Origin: Rhabditophanes sp. KR3021
Lineage: Eukaryota; Nematoda; Chromadorea; Rhabditida; Alloionematidae
Length of the DNA: 64,000 nucleotides
Assembly: GCA_963281155.1 (NCBI GenBank)
Contig: CAUJLY010000001.1
Coordinates: forward strand, 2,790,001 to 2,854,000
Reading direction: 5' to 3'
The notes beneath the pieces were generated by a model, which was given only the letters and a program-made list of their open reading frames with translations, did no database searches and was not told the origin of the DNA. This document shows positions 1 to 9,880 of the stretch, piece after piece; the first letter of the stretch is position 1; every line of letters begins with the position of its first letter. Position numbers and translations under genes: made by a program.

Positions 1-91
1 ATTGCTTGTTTTTTAAAGTGATGCAAAAATTATAGTTTGGAAGGTAATAGATTAGGTTGGCATTTAGTAATTAATTTTTTCTTGTTTTCAG

Positions 92-136
92 GAAGCACCG
101 GTATTATTGCCTTTGTGTTGTGATTTAGGCTGTTAA
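92..136 (+). CDS. possible 3' terminal exon of a gene lying left of the window
   Basis: A good acceptor (TTTTCAG ending at 91) is followed by a short open stretch, EAPVLLPLCCDLGC, and a TAA at 134-136. The stretch is less AT-rich than its surroundings. It could be the last exon of a plus-strand gene that starts outside the window. No homology is recognised and it may be chance. Confidence 0.2.
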   Translation, partial: EAPVLLPLCCDLGC

Positions 137-2032
137 AAGAATCTTTAGGTAACCTTAATCTACAGCCAACGGATGGATGACGTTACAAGCTTGTTTTGTT
201 TAAAAAATTATCAAAATAAATATATTTTGATTTAATATTACAAGAAGTTCTAAATTTGGTGACAATGACTGTAGATTATCTTTAAAAATGCGTCGTATTG
301 TTCATTTTGTCAAATTGAAATTGCTTAAAGAATTATTATTGTTCAATTAATAATATAGTAAGCTGAATAGAATTGCTAAAAGAATAGAAACTTCTCATAA
401 CTATAAAACTCTAAAAATAACTGTGACATCAGAAGTTTTGTTAAATAGTACAATGTTTTTTTCTTTATTTTATAAAATATTTGTTAAGAAAAATATAATC
501 AAATATCAAGCTAAATACATTTTCGATGGACTTTATTCGGCTAAAAATGATGTTAATAAATTTGATTCATTAATGTAGGAGTTTTAATGCCAAATGATTG
601 AAACGAAGAATTGAAAGGTTAGTGGCGCAGTGCATTTGTTGAGATAATTACTTTTATCAAATGCTATATTTGGAAGTTGAGTAAATGGGTTTGATGAGCC
701 AAGATGATATTTAATAAAAGTCCCTCATTAACATTTACTTTTTTCGTATACTTGAATCCCCTTTGAGAATGACATATTGTGATTTGTTAATATCATTAGA
801 TGATTCAATGTTTAATTAAATAAATAAAAGCTTTTATTAACCACTAAAAAATTCCCTCATTATATTTCAATATAAACTTCTCTTATCTTCAGATTCAATT
901 AATCCATATGATTACTTAAAACAATCAAATTCATTCTGACTTAAAGCTGATTATTGGTATATAAAAATAATAAAACAAGATAATGCAGGGAAAGCAAATC
1001 GGAAAACACCTTTTCTGATTCGATTTCCATACTTGAAAGTAATAATTAATATGCATTTCTAATTCTTAAGATAAATAAAACAATATTTCTATGTATATTA
1101 CCTCAAAAATAACAAAATAGCATATGAGTATTTTTAAAATCAGAGTAGTGTAATTTTCTAATCAACACTTGTTATTAAAAAGGTAATTTGCAAGGAAGCA
1201 AAAAGGAAGTTAATTTGTATTATTTTCAAAAGTTCTAAAATTGTACTCAAATCCAATGAACTTACCAAATTCAAGGCTAATAATAAAAAAATTCATTTTT
1301 AGGCTCGTTATGTATAAAAATAAAAATTTGTTTGATTAATATGACCAAAAGGCTTGAACTAAAGTTTATAAATATTTTATTTTTAATTCCTGATTATCCT
1401 TAATTATTAATACAAAAAGATATGACGGTCAGATATGCACATTTATATGTCTTTGAGTTTGTCATTGCAAGTCAAACAAATTGTTGTTATTACAATTATA
1501 CTTTTTATTATTGCAACTGCTTCTTACGAATTCTAAATATGTTACATTTAGTCTTTAATTGCGTGGCTTGTATGTTATTTTCACAAAATATTGAAATTAA
1601 TATTTCAACAATTATCTCCAATAAAAATGTAAGTTTGTGGCTGTTAAAGTTCAGTGTTGTGTTAGGGTGAACAATAAGCCGATGATACAATAATGACTTT
1701 ATTGGGTGAAATGGATAAGTAAAGGTCACGTGTTAAAGGAGTGAGATAATCATCAAGTCTATCCTATTTATAAACTTGATGTTATTATGTACTTTGTATC
1801 AAAGCAGTGGTTCTTACCTCTGAGAAAAAACGCTACATCAATAATACTGTTTAATCCAGAAATTTAACTTGAACTCCCATAGGAAAATGTCTGATTTACA
1901 AGAAAGCAGTACATGTTTTTTATCACACGAATTAAAAACATAATACCTAGGTTCAGATAATTTTATTTCCTATATAAGAAGTATTGTTGTAGTACTTACT
2001 TGTTTAAAAGTTTTCTTACTCATTCTCCAGGT
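137..2032. other. intergenic, no gene seen
   Basis: AT-rich sequence with only short chance reading frames. Nothing here resembles a known protein, tRNA or the SL-type RNAs found elsewhere. The right end is the presumed promoter of the chemoreceptor gene that follows. Confidence 0.6.
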
Positions 2033-3193
2033 ATGGTTTTTATTTCTACAATAATAAATTTGGTCCTGTTTGCAACGTCTCTTTTATTTAATGCACTAGC
2101 TTTATCCCTGTTTCATTATTATGTCAAAAAGGACGTTGCTAATATTGGATTCTTTTTGTTGGTCTTCTTTCAATTTGTTTCGGATATCATATTCTCTATA
2201 TTATCCGTGATTTTCAGGCAAGACTGCTTTGATGTAGAAGGAACATTAACCTTTTATATGGTTTATTGGCAAGGATATAAATTAAGTTTTGAGGAATATC
2301 AACTATGTCTTTTCTTTTATAATTTCTACATTTATTACAATATGCTGATCGTCAGTGTAGTCATTGTTTTCCGGTACATGATGATTGTTCTACAAAAAAC
2401 AATTGGAATCAAGGAATTTATTATTGGATGCCTCTTAGCAATTCCCTGTCCTACCCTTTTAACTTTTAACTTATTTGTTATTCATATGCCAAAAAGTATA
2501 CCTATGGATTTTGTGTATCAATCTTACAAAAAGAAGGGCATTGCTGATGTATTCATAAACGAAGATTCACAGACATTGAGTGCACCAATAGTAAGCTTTT
2601 AAATACATAAATGATTAAAAAACTCATTTTTAGGACGGAATAAATCTAATTACTACTATCGGTCCATATATGAGTAATTTATATTTTCCAAAATTTACGT
2701 ATTTATTTGAATTTCAGTTTTTTTCTCATGCAATGTCGTGGTAATTTGTACAAGTACGTTTATTTTATGAGTATTATAACTTATATTCCAGTTTATGTAA
2801 AGTACAATAAATACATGAAAAACTTCTCAACTACTTTGTCTGAAAAAACACAAAGAATGAACAGAGGTAAGTTATAATATTTATACAACAAAATTAACTA
2901 ACTTTTGAATAGAATTCGCTAGATTATTAATTTTGCAGTCCGCAGCACCAATTTTTTACTGTTTTCCTTTGGCACTATATTGTATCATGTTAATTACAGG
3001 ATTACCAACACTTTTAAGTCCAGGCGCGTGCTTTACAATCGCAACTGCAATGCCAAGTGTGAACAGTATATTTTTCTGCTTTCTATTAACAAAAAATAGA
3101 ATCATTTTGAAGAAACGATTGGGTATAAAAGTAAAGGATGCTTTAAAAGATGGTGTTGAAGTTATGAGAATGAATCGTTCGAGTTACATATAA
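2033..3193 (+). CDS. seven-transmembrane chemoreceptor (nematode serpentine receptor)
   Basis: Likely chemosensory GPCR of the nematode serpentine superfamily, acting in the plasma membrane of sensory neurons. Proposed exons are 2033-2590, 2634-2673, 2718-2753, 2792-2866 and 2913-3193, joining to 329 aa in one frame. The start is the ATG at 2033, right after a CTCCAG that could be a trans-splice acceptor. Hydrophobic segments begin with ISTIINLVLFATSLLFNALAL. It is a paralogue of the genes at 23508-24555 and 54699-55678: all share the stretch before transmembrane segment 5, a KYNKY/KYKKY-type loop and an LLILQ/LCVQA-type segment 6. The 38-nt intron at 2754-2791 removes an apparent stop, and the resulting GP-to-KY spacing equals that of the 23.5 kb paralogue. 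AATAAA follows near 3239. Ligand and exact subfamily cannot be read from the sequence. Confidence 0.75.
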
Positions 3194-4212
3194 GAATTTT
3201 GAATTTAATATATGTAATACATTTAAATATTTTATATCAATAAAGCAATTAAATGATATCTGTTAATTCTTCGTATAAAAAAGGATGATTTATTCAAACA
3301 GTTAGTTATGTTTATATTTTTTGTTTATTAGAATAGTTTTCTTGGGAATATAATAAATAATATACAGTTCCTTAATAGAACAAAGCTTATTAAAATCATA
3401 AATACTGTACCACCAATTTAATTAAATTAATTCTAAATCTGTAATAAAATAGAATTCTTCTGAATTTTCAAATTATGTTGTTTATAATGTCTAGTCTGAA
3501 ATTCACAAAATTATAAATCATAATCTTCATTTTTTCATTATTGTCATGAGCAAATACCTATTTAAAAATCATGTTCCAGTAATCTATTCACAATTAATTT
3601 CTAAAGAATCTTGGCGTTTACGTTCATGTCTTAATTCTTTGTCTTATTTTGATGTTCATTTAATAATATATTTGATATTTAATTAAATGGATAACAGAAT
3701 TAGCTTTTATGCTTTACTGCAATATTTTCAATTATCATAATTTATACAAAAACATTATAATTTGTTAAATTAATAAGCTTTGTGTAATTTAACAACAGGA
3801 TACAAATAATAACGGAATACATCTTTATTGTTCCATATGATCTTAATAAACTAATAATTATCGTCTTATTAAAGTGCAGGGAACATGAAAGATTATCAAC
3901 TGCAACTCTGGCTCTGATTTAATGAGTATATTTCATTATCACATACATTAAGATTCATGATTCACTATCACAAATATTGCAAATTAATTCGTATAATATT
4001 ATGAGTTTCAATCACGAAAACTCTGCTCATTTGATCCAAGTTATTTTCATTAATCATAAGAATGTGGATCGTTTTAAAGACCTATAGTAAATATGTCATT
4101 TTCAACTCTTTAAATATTCATATTATATTTCCGTTTTGATATCTCTGTGTTCCATAGTTAATTGATCTATATTCAAAGCAGAATTGTTTATCTTGGAAAT
4201 GTGATTAAGTTA
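3194..4212. other. intergenic, no gene seen
   Basis: AT-rich; holds the 3' flank of the chemoreceptor gene, including a polyadenylation-type AATAAA near 3239. No other feature is supported. Confidence 0.6.
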
Positions 4213-4306
4213 TTAAAAACTTCCTCAAGTTTGATTCCAGAACTCGATATTAGAATTCATATGGAATTCTGAACACTTAATTACCTCAAACTGGATTTTT
4301 AAAACG
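4213..4306 (-). ncRNA. SL-RNA-like locus F (probably decayed)
   Basis: Read on the minus strand: a leader-like stretch (about 4306-4285) ends in CCAGTTTGAG, followed directly by the donor GTAATT. It resembles the canonical nematode SL ending CCAAGTTTGAG. Next comes a perfect hairpin, AGAATTC-CATAT-GAATTCT, the same kind as in the copies at 43.4-43.7 kb. The final hairpin is AAACTT-GAGG-AAGTTT. The Sm-type site, AAATTTTGGA in the other copies, is AGTTCTGGA here, so Sm binding may be lost. The exact 5' end is uncertain. I read it as an old or weak member of the SL RNA family. Confidence 0.5.
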
Positions 4307-5187
4307 GCCTTAGCCCATGTTTGTTGACCTGTTATTCATATACTATGAATATCGTAAGAAGAACGTTATGCATTTAATTAGAAAATTCCTGTCGATGAAT
4401 ACCAAAAAGATATTTGCTAACATGAAAACAAATAATGTATTGTAAATGCCTTATTACTAGACGAATAACTAATTATGCAATTTAATCTTAATTTGTTGCT
4501 TGAAGTAATATTTGATTCTAACACAGAAAATTAGTCTTACTTCAGAGGGCCTATATAAAATATTATTTAAATGCCATAAAGAAATATGATTATAAAGTAA
4601 TATTTACACTACGTATGACTGATTTTTGATTTGCAAATTTATTTATTATACATTAAATGTTTTGCGATCAGCAATTTGATCCATGTTCACATTCTTGATC
4701 ATCAAACAGCGGGTGCGATTAAAACGGTTCAAACGATAAAGATAATAAATGCTGTTCTAAAAGCGAACATGTTTGTAACAATAAAAGGCTGTAGTAGAGA
4801 ATCCAAAAATATTTTGCTTGCAAGAGTTTGGATTTAATTATAATGATGTATGTTTTTGTGGAACTTATAAATGGTCTTTATAATCAAACTTCGTCAATAT
4901 TGATGTCGAACGTTTACGCCATTGCATGTAAATCATTTGAATTTTAATAAATATACTGATATCTGTACAAGGTGGCTTCAACTGATTTGCAAGTACGAAC
5001 CTCAAAGAGCATATCAAACAAGTCAATACAGGGACAACAAAAGGATCAAATATGCTTTTGATGCAGATAACTTGCTTTTTGATAACTTAAATCTTCATTA
5101 ATATGCCAAATAAACAAACTCTGGGCGTATTTAAGAAAAATGGTACTCAAATATTTCATAACATCTATTTGATTGTCTATTACTACG
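4307..5187. other. intergenic, possible decayed cysteine-rich remnant
   Basis: No intact gene. Between about 4655 and 4800 one plus-strand frame gives cysteine-rich pieces (for example DKDNKCCSKSEHVCNNK) broken by several stops, just upstream of the large cysteine-repeat gene. This may be a decayed relative or chance. The right end is the promoter side of the gene at 5188. Confidence 0.35.
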
Positions 5188-7107
5188 ATGAAAAGAAGAA
5201 ATTCTATTTTGTTAACTGCTATCGTTATTGGCATTTTGTTACTATTGCCTAGACCAGGTGCAGCCGATAATACGGATGATTCTAATGAGAAAGATTGTAA
5301 TAAGGAAAAAACCGGATTACTCCAATGTGTGGCTAAATGCGCAAAGGATAACGGATGCACGGGAGTTGATTGTCTTTTAAAACACAAAAATATTATTGCC
5401 TGTGTTCTCAAATGCGTTGCTGCAATTGACTGCACAAAGGAAGATGATAGCCACGAAAAAGATTGCAAAGATGGAAAAGCGAGCTTGCTGACTTGTGTAG
5501 GCAAATGCGTTACAAGTACCGTTTGTACCGGATTGGACTGTCTTACTAAGAACAAGAATCTAATCGACTGTGTTGTCAAATGCATCGTAGGAATCGATTG
5601 CAAGAAACGTAAATCTAGCGAAGGCAATTCTAACGAGGACGATTGCAAAAAGGATAAAGACGGTCTTCTGAAATGTGTAGCTAAGTGTTTAACGGATAAT
5701 GGATGCACAGGCGTTGATTGCCTTCTGAAGCACAAGAATATAATTGCGTGCGTTCTTAAATGCGTAGCTTCAATCGATTGTACAAAGGAAGGTCATCATG
5801 AGCAAGATTGTAAAGATGGAAAGGCTAGCTTGTTGACTTGCGTAGGCAAATGCGTTTCAAGTACTGTATGCACGGGAGCTGATTGCCTCACTAAAAATAA
5901 GAATCTGATCGACTGTGTTGTAAAATGCATAGTTGGGATTGATTGTGGCAAGAGAAAGTCTAGTGAAAGCAATTCTAATGAAAACGATTGCAAAAAAGAT
6001 AAAGACGGTCTTCTGAAATGTGTAGCTAAGTGTTTAAAAGATAATGGATGTACAGGCGTCGATTGTCTTTTAAAACACAAGAATATAGTTACGTGTGTTC
6101 TTAAATGCGTAGCCTCAGTTGACTGTACTGGACAAGGTAGCCATGAAAAAGATTGTAAAGACGGAAAGGCTAGCTTGCTAACTTGCGTAGGCAAATGTGT
6201 TTCTAGTACCGTATGTACTGGAGCTAATTGTCTTACTAAGAATAAGAATCTAATCGACTGCGTTATCAAATGTATCGTTGGAATTGATTGTGACAAGAGA
6301 AAATCTTCCGAAGAAAATTCTAACGAAAGTGAATGCAAGCATGATAAGGATGGTCTTCTCCAATGTGTAGCTAAGTGTTTAAAAGATAATGGGTGTACAG
6401 GAGTTGACTGTCTTTTAAAACATAAAAATATAATTGCCTGTGTTCTTAAGTGCGTAGCCTCAATTGACTGCGCTGGACATGAAAGCCACGAAAAAGATTG
6501 CAAAGATGGAAAAGCGAGCTTGCTGACTTGTGTAGGCAAATGCGTTACAAGTACCGTTTGTACCGGATTGGACTGTCTTACTAAGAACAAGAATCTAATC
6601 GACTGTGTTGTAAAATGCATAGTTGGAATCGATTGTAAGAAACGTAAATCTAGCGAAGGCAATTCTAACGAAGATGATTGCAAAAAGGATAAAGACGGTC
6701 TTCTGAAATGTGTAGGTAAGTGTTTAACGGATAATGGATGCACAGGCGTTGATTGCCTTCTGAAGCACAAGAATATAATTGCGTGCGTTCTTAAATGTGT
6801 AGCTTCAATTGATTGCACAAAAGAGGGAAGTCATGAAAAGGATTGTAAAGATGGAAAAGCTAGCTTGTTGACTTGCGTAGGCAAATGCGTTTCAAGTACT
6901 GTATGTACCGGAGCTGATTGTCTCACTAAAAATAAGAATCTGATCGACTGCGTTGTAAAATGCATAGTTGGAGTTGATTGTGGCAAGAGAAAGTCTTCCG
7001 AAGAAAATTGTGACGAAGAAGACAAAAAAGAAAAAGCTTGCAAAGCTAAATGTAACAAGAACAAGGCATGTGAAGATAAATGTGAAAAGGATAACAAATG
7101 CAAATAA
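5188..7107 (+). CDS. secreted protein of ten 8-cysteine modules (family not recognised)
   Basis: A single-exon gene for a 639-aa protein. The chosen start is the ATG at 5188, opening a signal peptide (MKRRNSILLTAIVIGILLLL, then PRPGAA). The mature part is five copies of an A+B pair. Every module has the spacing C-x9-C-x3-C-x5-C-x4-C-x9-C-x3-C-x5-C, so each module is two C-x9-C-x3-C-x5-C halves. A modules carry LLKHKN between halves and B modules LTKNKN. Acidic or lysine-rich linkers (KRKSSE, SHEKDC) join them. The tail from about residue 610 is short, Lys/Glu-rich and cysteine-rich. The even cysteine count per module fits a disulfide-bonded extracellular or gland product. AATAAA lies at 7188-7193. 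No family is recognised and no function is assigned. Long minus-strand frames over this gene are by-products of its repeats. Confidence 0.85.
   Translation: MKRRNSILLTAIVIGILLLLPRPGAADNTDDSNEKDCNKEKTGLLQCVAKCAKDNGCTGVDCLLKHKNIIACVLKCVAAIDCTKEDDSHEKDCKDGKASLLTCVGKCVTSTVCTGLDCLTKNKNLIDCVVKCIVGIDCKKRKSSEGNSNEDDCKKDKDGLLKCVAKCLTDNGCTGVDCLLKHKNIIACVLKCVASIDCTKEGHHEQDCKDGKASLLTCVGKCVSSTVCTGADCLTKNKNLIDCVVKCIVGIDCGKRKSSESNSNENDCKKDKDGLLKCVAKCLKDNGCTGVDCLLKHKNIVTCVLKCVASVDCTGQGSHEKDCKDGKASLLTCVGKCVSSTVCTGANCLTKNKNLIDCVIKCIVGIDCDKRKSSEENSNESECKHDKDGLLQCVAKCLKDNGCTGVDCLLKHKNIIACVLKCVASIDCAGHESHEKDCKDGKASLLTCVGKCVTSTVCTGLDCLTKNKNLIDCVVKCIVGIDCKKRKSSEGNSNEDDCKKDKDGLLKCVGKCLTDNGCTGVDCLLKHKNIIACVLKCVASIDCTKEGSHEKDCKDGKASLLTCVGKCVSSTVCTGADCLTKNKNLIDCVVKCIVGVDCGKRKSSEENCDEEDKKEKACKAKCNKNKACEDKCEKDNKCK
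5296..6981 (+). repeat. in-gene tandem repeat, A+B pair of about 345 bp, five copies
   Basis: The A+B module pair repeats with a period near 345 bp. Copies differ in homogeneity. The stretch from about 5461 is base-for-base the same as that from 6496 for over 100 bp, an offset of 1035 bp or three periods, and stays nearly identical into the next A module. Other copies differ by scattered synonymous changes. This pattern points to recent unequal exchange or gene conversion within the gene. Confidence 0.85.
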
Positions 7108-7139
7108 AACACAAGCTATTCTAAAAAAATAACCTATTG

Positions 7140-8200
7140 TAATATTCTATACATAATATTATTTGTCATATATTTTTAAACGTGTGAAATAAACACAACT
7201 GCATACCATACTATTTTTGTGATATTATTTAATATAAGATCTACAAATAAATTGGAGTCATTTTGATTGAAGAATAGTTTTAATTTTTTATTGATCATCG
7301 TGTCAAAGAAAAATCTGTGGTCCAACTTTTTTAATCAAGTGAAGTACAGCATTGCATAATAACAATGAGAGGATACTGTAGTAAATAATATCATGAATTA
7401 TGAAATTAACATTTATTTGAGGGAGGAGGGGTATATCTATGGATTAGTTATAGTTTCGCATCTCTAAATTGTAAGTAAATAAGACAGATGGTATAGTGTA
7501 TCGGCATTTCAAAAGAGATGCATCTGTTCAGTATTACTGTCTTAAAAAGATAAACAACATGCCAAAATATATTTAGAAATATCAATTAGGTTAGCATTTT
7601 TAAACATACAACTTACCAAAATTAGTATATAATAATAGATTTATTGGTGTAAATCACATTCATTTGTGATTCATGCAAAGATATTAACTAAAATGGTTGC
7701 CGCTAAAACTCAATTGAAAATGACAATCAACAAACGTCTTCTAAAAATTGTAAAAAACACTGCAGTTCCAAACTTTATTTCAGTTAACAGTTCAAGATCA
7801 TTTGCTGAGGATACTAAAAATATCAAAGCAATCATTTCTGGAATAAACAGTAAGTTAATTTTATTTTTATAAAAATATTAGTCATCCAATTTTAGATATC
7901 CAAATTAACTCTTCCGGTAGAATAAAGGAAAATCTAGTTAATGGAGAAAATTGGACTAAACTTACAGTGAACGAATTTATGGATAGGAAAAATGAAACAA
8001 TTGTGATAGCGATGGCGAGCATGAATTTAAAAATACACAAAACCGAAAAAAACAATCAAAACTTGAATCATTTAAAAAATCAATTAAAATTTGAATCATT
8101 TAAAAAACGTGTTTGAATCGTTTTGAATAAATTTTCTCTCCTTCTTTGAATAAAACTTTTTAAACTTATTTGTGCAATCGTGTGTTCTAATATTTTTTTA
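7140..8200 (+). repeat. upstream copy of a diverged tandem duplication
   Basis: Blocks recur in the same order near 8930-9880. They are the 3' flank of the cysteine-repeat gene with GAAATAAACACAACT, the block around GGATTAGTTATAGTTTCGCA, and the orphan gene's coding region. This copy keeps an intact reading frame. Boundaries are approximate. Confidence 0.6.
7693..8116 (+). CDS. small orphan protein, possible mitochondrial presequence
   Basis: Two exons, 7693-7849 and 7896-8116, with a 46-nt GTAAGT...TTTTAG intron, join in frame to 125 aa. The first 40 or so residues are rich in Lys, Arg, Ser and Thr with no acidic residue (MVAAKTQLKMTINKRLLK... then SSRSFAED). That composition resembles a mitochondrial targeting peptide; this is inference. 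The C-terminal half is polar, ending in a Lys/Asn-rich stretch with an approximate 33-nt repeat (AATCATTTAAAAAA). No family is recognised. A decayed tandem copy lies at 9517, so the locus duplicated once and one copy died. Confidence 0.6.
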
Positions 8201-8929
8201 ATTACTTGACCTGTAGTATTTAACTTTCAGCGTTATTAATAAGGCTAAGAAATTCGAGACTGTCTCGACGTCATGTTTCAATTTGTATCGTCTTGAATCT
8301 AGCAGATCACATGTAACTAAGAAAATTAAAAAATTAAAAAAATTATGTTTTGCTCGAAGCCAATTATTTTAAAAACTTACTAGCTTTATTCATAATCAAA
8401 TGACAAATAGTGTTATTCAACTTAAATCAAATCAGTTTACAATACTTACTGGTTTAAGGTTTCATCCAAAGATTAGACTTTATGCAATCAAATGAAGCAT
8501 GCCAGAATAATTAACGAGATCATATGCCAAAAATAATTCTGTTATTTGACAATGATTATGATGTTTTAGAACTTGATGGGAACTTCCCACAAGGAACATC
8601 CATATTACTTTATTTGAACGCGATTCAATTTAGTCGTACTGTTTTAAGTTAATAAATTGCAGTGTAGTATGATTGCAAGAAATATGCAATTGTGAAAAAT
8701 TGAAGAATGACGTTGCAAAGTATCATGATTTTATATTTTATATGTCAATGACCTTGCTTGTCTGCTGATATTCATGAATTTATTATAGATCCATGTAATT
8801 ATAATTTGGCATTTTCTAACCTACGTCAACAAAATTGTTATGTAAGTATCTCTCTAGTGTATATTTCTTTTAGAGACTATTCTAATTAAACGCACTTTTA
8901 ATCATTTTTGCAAATATGTATAGTACACT

Positions 8930-9880
8930 ATTCCGTACTTAATGTCATTTATATTTTAACAATCTGAAATAAACACAACTGAGAAACATATTATTTTCAT
9001 TATATCATTTAGCAACCAATTATCAGATACAGTAAAATCCGAATTCAGTGAACACCAAGGGCCCGAGATTTTCGTTTACTATAGACAGCTACTTATTATA
9101 CTTAGATTAAAAAATGTAAATTAACTCACTGTAATTGAAATTCTTTGTCGAAAATTGAACGGTAGATATGACATTTATCGACAAATCGGAATCATATTCA
9201 ATAAAGAATGAAATATAATATTGTATAATTACAACGAGCAGATATTTTATTAAGTTGTGTTATAAGTTAGGTACTCATATATTACATAAATCACAAAGGA
9301 GTTTGTTTATAGATTAGTGATAGTTTCGCATCTAAATGCCATCTGAATCTGCATTTGTAGATATAACAATCTTAAAAAAGATGGGAATCCGTGATTCAAA
9401 CGATTAAGCTTACCATTCTAGTAGATTATAATTGTTTAAAATCACTATATAATAATTGCTTAGTTATTATCAACCACATTTATGTGTACCTTCAACTACA
9501 ATAATCATTTACTAACATGGACTACACTAGAATCGAATTAAAGATGAGTATCAACAAACGTCAATTTTAAACTGTTAAAAACACTGCTCTTCCAAACCTT
9601 TGTAAAATTAACAGTTCAAGATCAACTGCCGAGGATACCAAAATTACATGGACAAATGGGTAAAACAATTACAGTTTAATTCAAACATAAAATGGGGAAG
9701 TTTATAGATACAAAAGATAATGTAATTGCCAAGGCTTTGGTTTCAATTATTAAGAGAAAATGCCAAAGCCAAAGAAAAAATCCAGATTTGACACATAAAA
9801 AGGCTTCATGAACCGCTTCAAATAATTGCTTCTTTTAATTTATTTGCGTGTTCTTTTTGAATAACTTGACCTCTATTGTC
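8930..9880 (+). repeat. downstream copy of the tandem duplication
   Basis: It starts with sequence like the 3' flank of the cysteine-repeat gene (CTGAAATAAACACAACTGAG near 8965). It continues through GATTAGTGATAGTTTCGCATCT near 9315 and the pseudogene at 9517. The cysteine-repeat coding region itself is not present in front of it. Confidence 0.55.
9517..9830 (+). pseudogene. decayed copy of the 7693 orphan gene
   Basis: From the ATG at 9517 it reads MDYTRIELKMSINKRQF and then hits a TAA, where the intact copy continues LLKIVKNTAVPN. After the stop the same frame still reads TVKNTALPNL...INSSRSTAEDTK, matching the intact copy. The second-exon region (near 9675-9760) can be followed at DNA level but has further stops and length changes. 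Clear pseudogene of the gene at 7693-8116. Confidence 0.75.

Noticed and set aside
1422..1729. Overlapping short frames on both strands near 1.4-1.7 kb
   Set aside because: Low complexity, no splice context, no homology.
2754..2791. Apparent frameshift/stop (TGA at 2768) in the first chemoreceptor
   Set aside because: A 38-nt GTACGT...TTCCAG intron, typical in size here, removes it and gives the same 17-residue spacing as the paralogue at 23.5 kb.
5046..7112. Long minus-strand open frames over the cysteine-repeat gene
   Set aside because: They repeat with the same 345-bp period and start and stop with it. They arise from the regular codon pattern of the sense strand, not from separate genes.
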